This document shows positions 59,181-64,000 of a DNA stretch of 64,000 nt, piece by piece; positions within the stretch are counted from its first letter, which is position 1; each line of letters starts with the position of its first letter. Location of the stretch: contig QVRM01001983.1 of assembly GCA_003439945.1 (NCBI GenBank), positions 660,595-724,594 on the forward strand, in the 5' to 3' direction. A program made the translations under genes and the position numbers. The notes under the pieces were generated by a model, which saw only the letters and a list, made by a program, of their open reading frames with translations, ran no database searches and had not been told where the DNA came from. This stretch comes from Dermanyssus gallinae. Taxonomy: Eukaryota; Arthropoda; Arachnida; Mesostigmata; Dermanyssidae.

Positions 59181-59835
59181 AGTACCGAGGACAAATTTGT
59201 AGCATATATTCATTGAGAATATAGTAGTAATAGTGGTAGTAGTAGTAGTAGTAGCAATAATTGTTGTCGTTGTTGTTGCTGCTTTTATCATTGCTGCTGT
59301 TGTTGTTAAGATTGCTGTTGTTTGTGTTATTGGTGGCGTTGTGCTTTGTACAACGCTGTTGTTCTGCCACTCGGTCAATCCAGTAAAAGAGTGTAAGAAA
59401 GTGAAAAAGAAAGAGGGGAAGAGACGGCAAACAACAAATATGTAAAGCAGAGTAAAAAAAACGCTGCTATTCTCGTACACGAGTCGCACAGATAAGACTC
59501 ACTGCACGAACAACGTCGCACCACACACATGGTATCGAAGCACATCCACGTGTCCTGTAGCCTGACGGCTTCAGCCCCCCCCCCCCCCCCCCCCAATGCC
59601 GCACTCAAATTCTAAGTCACGAGTATTCAAAACAATGCAAATCAGCTACTGCAAGTGCTGCTGCTGCAATTTCTACATTACTAGTATTACTTTTCATACG
59701 GTTTGTACAGCAACAACGAGGCCTTACACCCGGCCGAAAGCTTCCAGCCTGTGGCCCTACGTACTTTCCGTGGCCATGTCTTCATTGTTCAAGGTTGTTG
59801 TTGTTAGGGGTGGGGGCTATTCTAGGCCACAAACA
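59181..59835. other. No recognised gene
   Basis: AGT/TTG runs at 59225-59330 and a C-run at about 59573-59594 with a one-sided loss of complexity. Confidence 0.5.
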
Positions 59836-59839
59836 AACT

Positions 59840-60065
59840 CACTTCTTCCTCGCGTTGGCTCGCTGAGATGACCACTGATACAGTCCATCACATCGCATTC
59901 GACACGACTTTGGCCGAGCCAGGATCTACCACCTTTGTTTCTTTAGGGTAATAAGGGTGCCGAGGAGTTCTTACGGAAAGGGCTCTCGCTTGACGTTCAA
60001 CGGACCTTGCTAAATTGGTCCGAGCGTAGGCTTATGATAGCGTTGCTCCCTTCGAACGAGTTATT
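59840..60065 (+). pseudogene. Family 2-like C-terminal fragment
   Basis: Short plus-strand remnant of the last part of the endonuclease ORF: EEFLRKGLSLDVQRTLLNWSE compares with SFFKQRLDLDVQ...RGTLLKWS in copy A, with 9 residues (NAASVRG region) deleted. It is followed directly by a (CAA)n array rather than (TA)n. Confidence 0.6.
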
Positions 60066-60068
60066 CAG

Positions 60069-60178
<110 letters not shown>

Positions 60179-60199
60179 ATTAACGAACAGCGGGCTCGT

Positions 60200-60499
60200 A
60201 TGTCCGACAACAGAACAGCTGGAACTACGCGCACGATGACGAAAAGTGGTGATAACAATGTAAACGCGAAGAAAGCACGCAATATTAAGCCAAGGTGCAC
60301 AAGTTGTTCACGAGCCATCGGTGGAGTGCAACCTATTCAGTGCACTAAATGTACACTATGGGTCCGTCCATATTGTCAAGTGTACAAGACTTTCCTTTGC
60401 CGAAACCAGACAGAGACCGACCTTGTGACGATTATTAGGCCTCTAATTGATCAGGTGCAAAAAACGGCTCCAGTAAGCAGTGAGACATTTTTTAGATAA
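60200..60499 (+). CDS. Short ORF with PHD/zinc-finger-like N-terminus
   Basis: 99 codons from ATG at 60200. A basic N-terminus (TKSGDNNVNAKKARNIKP) leads into CTSCSRAIGGVQPIQC, TKC and LWVRPYC. The spacing C-x2-C ... C-x2-C ... W-V-x-x-x-C resembles PHD-type fingers found in the N-terminus of some LINE ORF1 proteins, but the expected His after WV is Arg. The frame ends shortly after, so it is probably a fragment of a retroelement ORF1. It lies just after the (CAA)n array and a family 2-like fragment. Confidence 0.5.
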   Translation: MSDNRTAGTTRTMTKSGDNNVNAKKARNIKPRCTSCSRAIGGVQPIQCTKCTLWVRPYCQVYKTFLCRNQTETDLVTIIRPLIDQVQKTAPVSSETFFR

Positions 60500-60691
60500 A
60501 TACTAGGAACACTCGTTCGAGAACCAATATTCAGACCAAAGCTATTGCCAGGAAAGCTATCGTTAACAAAACTTTGCATATCGTAGTTGGTTCGTAAGCT
60601 CAATCATGTACAGCCACATATTTATGCCGCCTAAAAGCCGGCTTGCAATAACCTTCTGTGATCATAATAAAGCCCCCTGCTAAGGAGTGTG

Positions 60692-60726
<35 letters not shown>

Positions 60727-61758
60727 ATAAACCATTCGCCCGTCCAAGTAGCGTCTGTCAACTATACGAAGCAATCAGCGTATGACAGGGTGTCTACGTA
60801 ACTCATGCGGAGCGCAGCTTGAAACACCAGCTAAATACGTGTGCTGTACAATCATAAAGCATATCAATTAAGTTGATATGTATTGTCCATAATTTTTTGG
60901 TCTAGTGTATGAAGTAACCGATTCCGGACCGTAAGACTTAAGTTCCCGAACCGTATATTAGACGTGTAGAGTAGTAAGCAACAAGGCTGCTCGAGCCGGC
61001 TATTAAACCTGAGTTTTTTTGCCGGGCCCTGGATCCGCTGAGGGTTCAGGGAAGGATGCCGGAACGGCACAGACGCAATGGAGCGCCGACTTGCAGGACA
61101 CGCAAGGATAGACACACGCGCTGCTCTGGCTGCCGTGACACCTGGCCTAATAGTGGCCTAAACGTGTAGAAGACGACGACGACAACAACGACAACGCTGG
61201 TGATGATGGTGGTGATGATGACAGTGGAGATGACAGTTTATGCAGTGCGGCGTTTCCACCAGCGCGGAGGTGTCATGTCAGGCTTTGAAGCCGTCACCTG
61301 CTTCATCAGCTATATTGAGTATAACGTATAGTGAAGTACAGTGAGGTGAGGTGAGGTGAGGAGGGAGCGAAGAGAGAGAGAAAGAGACAGACGCTGTTTG
61401 AGACACGCCATATCAACCGCCTGAAGCGCATTCCTCTCATCTAAGCTGTGTTGATACATCGGGTCTGGCAGCTGTCGGGGTAGCTACACCAGCAGCCACT
61501 AGTGACGTGAGCGGCGTTTGAAGCTGGGCCGAACAAAATGAGGGCGATACAGACGACGACGTAGTTGAAGTCTACTACTGCTACTACAGGGACTTTGTGC
61601 TCTGGCGTGTAGCTCGGGCAGTGTTGAAAATGTGCTGAGGGTAGTGCACACACAGGAGAGCTGCTCACAGGAGACAGCGCGTAGTAGTAGCAGCAGCAGC
61701 AGCTAATTGCATGTATAATATGATATTTCACAAACAGCCCATAGAGCGGCACCAGGCC
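60500..61758. other. No recognised gene
   Basis: (TA)n at 60696-60722, a GAT/GGT stretch at 61195-61235, GGTGA repeats at 61341-61362 and AGAG at 61370-61390. Confidence 0.5.
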
Positions 61759-61889
61759 GAGCCCGGTGGTGGCGAGGTGGGTAAATTCGCGTGCGCCTTG
61801 CGATAGGAGGAGACACATGGGTGCAGCACGGATTCGAGCTCCACCGTTGCACATTTCTACTTATGGGACCTGTCTTACGAAGCAATGCG
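61759..61889 (+). mobile_element. tRNA-derived SINE, copy 2
   Basis: Same family as 23267-23438. GAGCCCGGTGGTGGCGAGGT contains an A-box-like TGGCGAGGTGGG; a B-box-like GGATTCGAGCTCC lies about 60 bases on; then CACCGTTGCACATTT and a tail ending GAAGCAATGCG. The shared 5' and 3' ends with a variable middle fit a young SINE family. Confidence 0.75.
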
Positions 61890-63881
61890 AAAGCAGTCCC
61901 GTCGATGTTGTTAACGTTGTGGACGATATTAACGTTGTAGACGTTAGTGGCTGAGGGTTAGACTGAAAAAGCGTTTTTAAGAGCCCGAACAGAGATCGGG
62001 TCGGGTTGGACGGGTTGACGATATGCCATACAACGCTGGCATTGGTCTCTGCCTTAGATAAGATATTTATGCGAAATTGGCATCGTATTCTCACTGGGAC
62101 AGTGATCGAAAACAATCTTTTAGTAGGTGTCCATCTTGCCACACTGCCCGGAGAACAATGTGTTTGCTGCCCTGAGCCTTTCCTGCTAGCGTCAACGACG
62201 ACGACGGCGGCTCAACGTAGCAGGCTGGAAAAGGCCTGCCTGTCTGTCTGCTTATTTGCAGTATTTGTAAGAAAGGTATGAAACTACTAGAGCTAGGCTA
62301 TGATTTGTCAGAGCCTGCTTGAAATGTGATGTTTGGTAAATTTTTTCACAAATATTTACTGCTACTGTTATGATTGCCAAGTCACTGCAGCCATGTAACT
62401 AGCACGTCTAAAACGGCTCTACCACGACCCTCACCACCACCACCATCGCCACCAATACGTCGGCCAAAACGAGATAACTAGCATATCGAATGATTTCGAG
62501 CGGTGCCCCGACTTTCCCGACTAGCTTGGCAGGCAAACCGCGTTTGGTATGTGTAGAGCGCGTATAGAGGAAGTACGTGAGGAGAAGGCTTACGGATACA
62601 CATGGATACGCGCTCAGTGGTTTAGGGCCGGGCGATTTATTGTCGCTGCGACATTGCACTGTCGCCACTCTCGATATTGTTTTCCGGATGACGCTCGTGG
62701 CTGTGATTGGTGACCCATGGCCGATGAACGTGACCGCGGCAAACGTCGAAAACGAATGCGGGACCATCGGTCTTACTTTTTGGGCCGCCCGAAAATGTCC
62801 TTCCCTATCTGTTTGTCCGTCAATCAAGATCTGCCATAATGGACGACAACGACGCCTTTGTTTCTACTATGACTGATTTGATAAAAAAAAAAAAAAAATA
62901 GATACATTAAATGTAAAATAATCAAACAAATAAAAACAATGGGAGACCATGGCCAATCATTGAAATCGAACTTGATTCGACCTTTCTTGGTAGCGTCGAG
63001 GGCGTCAAAGACCTCACCTACCAATTGGTCAGCATTGTAGATTTGTCCGACTTTTGCGTGTGTGGGATAGACTGCTCCAGTCTACTGTGGAAAAGCCGGC
63101 CCCCTCTCCTACCACGGTCCCCATCTCTGTGATTTCTGCCAATGTACTCGATGAAACACAAGGTAGACACAAAATGTTCCTGCTACTGCTCAGCACCGCG
63201 ATTCTAGCAGACGGTTGACAACGGAAAAATGAACCGACACATTTCCAAATAGAATCCACATGCTAATATTTGGTATCCACGGCCGACGACGTGCCACACT
63301 AAAAGAGAATAGAATAGAAAATGTCTTTGTTTGCCCAAAGGAGTTGTTCGGCACACGAAACCCAGATATTAGGTGATTCAATTAGTTTGATAGGAAAACA
63401 GACTGAAAATCTTTCTCATGTATCCACCTTAACGTACGCTCAGCAAACGTACAGTTTTTGTGTTCACTGCGTGCAACTGCCTTCGGGAAGACGGGCACCG
63501 ACTTTTTCAAAAAGTTTGGTGTAAGGTGGAAGAAGTTTTGTGCTAGATTCTCTCCTTGTAACTGAAATAACAATAGCTCGTTGCAACTAAGGTAGCAGCG
63601 TTTCATTTTCCGCACCCCAGCACCTAAAACCATTCGCAGCTTACTGAAGTTTTATGTGTCCATCTTGGATTTCAATTTGCAGTACAATGTGAGGTCATCT
63701 GTTTTATTTTGCATTTGCAGTACAATCTGAGAGAATTTCACATCAGACGGTATATATAGATCGATACCAAGTACGAAGATTGCGTATAGCAAAGGATATG
63801 ATGCCACACGATCAAAAGCACTCTTTTGGTCAAAATATACGTAATGAAAGAAGTAATTTGTCTAAAACGTAACATAACATT
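61890..63881. other. No recognised gene
   Basis: An A-run lies at 62883-62899. A minus-strand patch near 62950-63060 (VFDALDATKKGRIKFDF) looks EF-hand-like but has no supported splice sites. Confidence 0.45.

Positions 63882-63928
<47 letters not shown>
63882..63928. repeat. (TA)n microsatellite
   Basis: TA array near the right edge. Confidence 0.95.
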
Positions 63929-63930
<2 letters not shown>

Positions 63931-64000
63931 TCCCAATGTTTTAGCCGTCTAATGTGATGAGACCGGTCGGCAGCGGCGGTTGATGGGCCTAAAGCCCGAT

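Noticed and set aside
62940..63060. EF-hand-like patch VFDALDATKKGRIKFDF on the minus strand
   Set aside because: The frame runs into non-coding sequence, a stop lies just upstream and no consensus donor follows; the calcium-binding positions are also poor.

Overview
The window looks like a repeat-rich piece of an arthropod nuclear genome. Supporting this are a Dpr-type immunoglobulin gene with spliced exons, mariner transposons, several kinds of non-LTR retrotransposon, tRNA-derived SINEs and more than twenty (TA)n microsatellites. There is no bacterial gene packing, no operon, no CRISPR array and no rRNA or intact tRNA gene that I can see. I cannot fix the species.

Layout. 0.7-3.7 kb: two minus-strand copies of an APE-type non-LTR retrotransposon (family 1); the longer is bounded by a 15-bp target-site duplication. 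5.0-6.3 kb: a complete but broken mariner with 27-bp inverted repeats. 6.4-7.0 kb: a fragment of a second non-LTR family (family 2) with a C-terminal restriction-like endonuclease. 9.3-13.1 kb: a GC-rich, simple-sequence island with a 28-bp minisatellite and one possible signal-peptide exon. 13.4-18.1 kb: family 2 fragments and two mariner remnants, ending in family 2 copy C, which has only two stop codons. 18.1-25 kb: mostly featureless, with one SINE. 25.2-30.0 kb: family 2 copy A, nearly full length, with a Gag-like ORF1 and a ZnF-RT-endonuclease ORF2, next to a palindromic MITE. 30-44 kb: RT and mariner scraps and a 502-bp TA-centred palindrome. 44.5-47.3 kb: family 2 copy B. 49.6-52.1 kb: a second GC-rich island carrying a polyQ/polyH open exon. 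52.7-56.6 kb (minus): the last two recognisable exons of a Dpr-family gene, with retrotransposon debris in the intron. 57-64 kb: more retroelement fragments, a SINE and simple repeats.

The only host gene I am confident of is the Dpr-like one; its upstream exons (first Ig domain, signal peptide) are not recognisable here and probably lie beyond the right edge. Most of the rest is mobile-element history. The most interesting system is family 2: it combines a triple CCHC-knuckle Gag-like ORF1 with a C2H2-RT-restriction-like-endonuclease ORF2 and an unusual LDDG catalytic box. Its copies repeatedly end, at both 5'-truncated and 3' junctions, inside (TA)n arrays, suggesting microsatellite-targeted integration.
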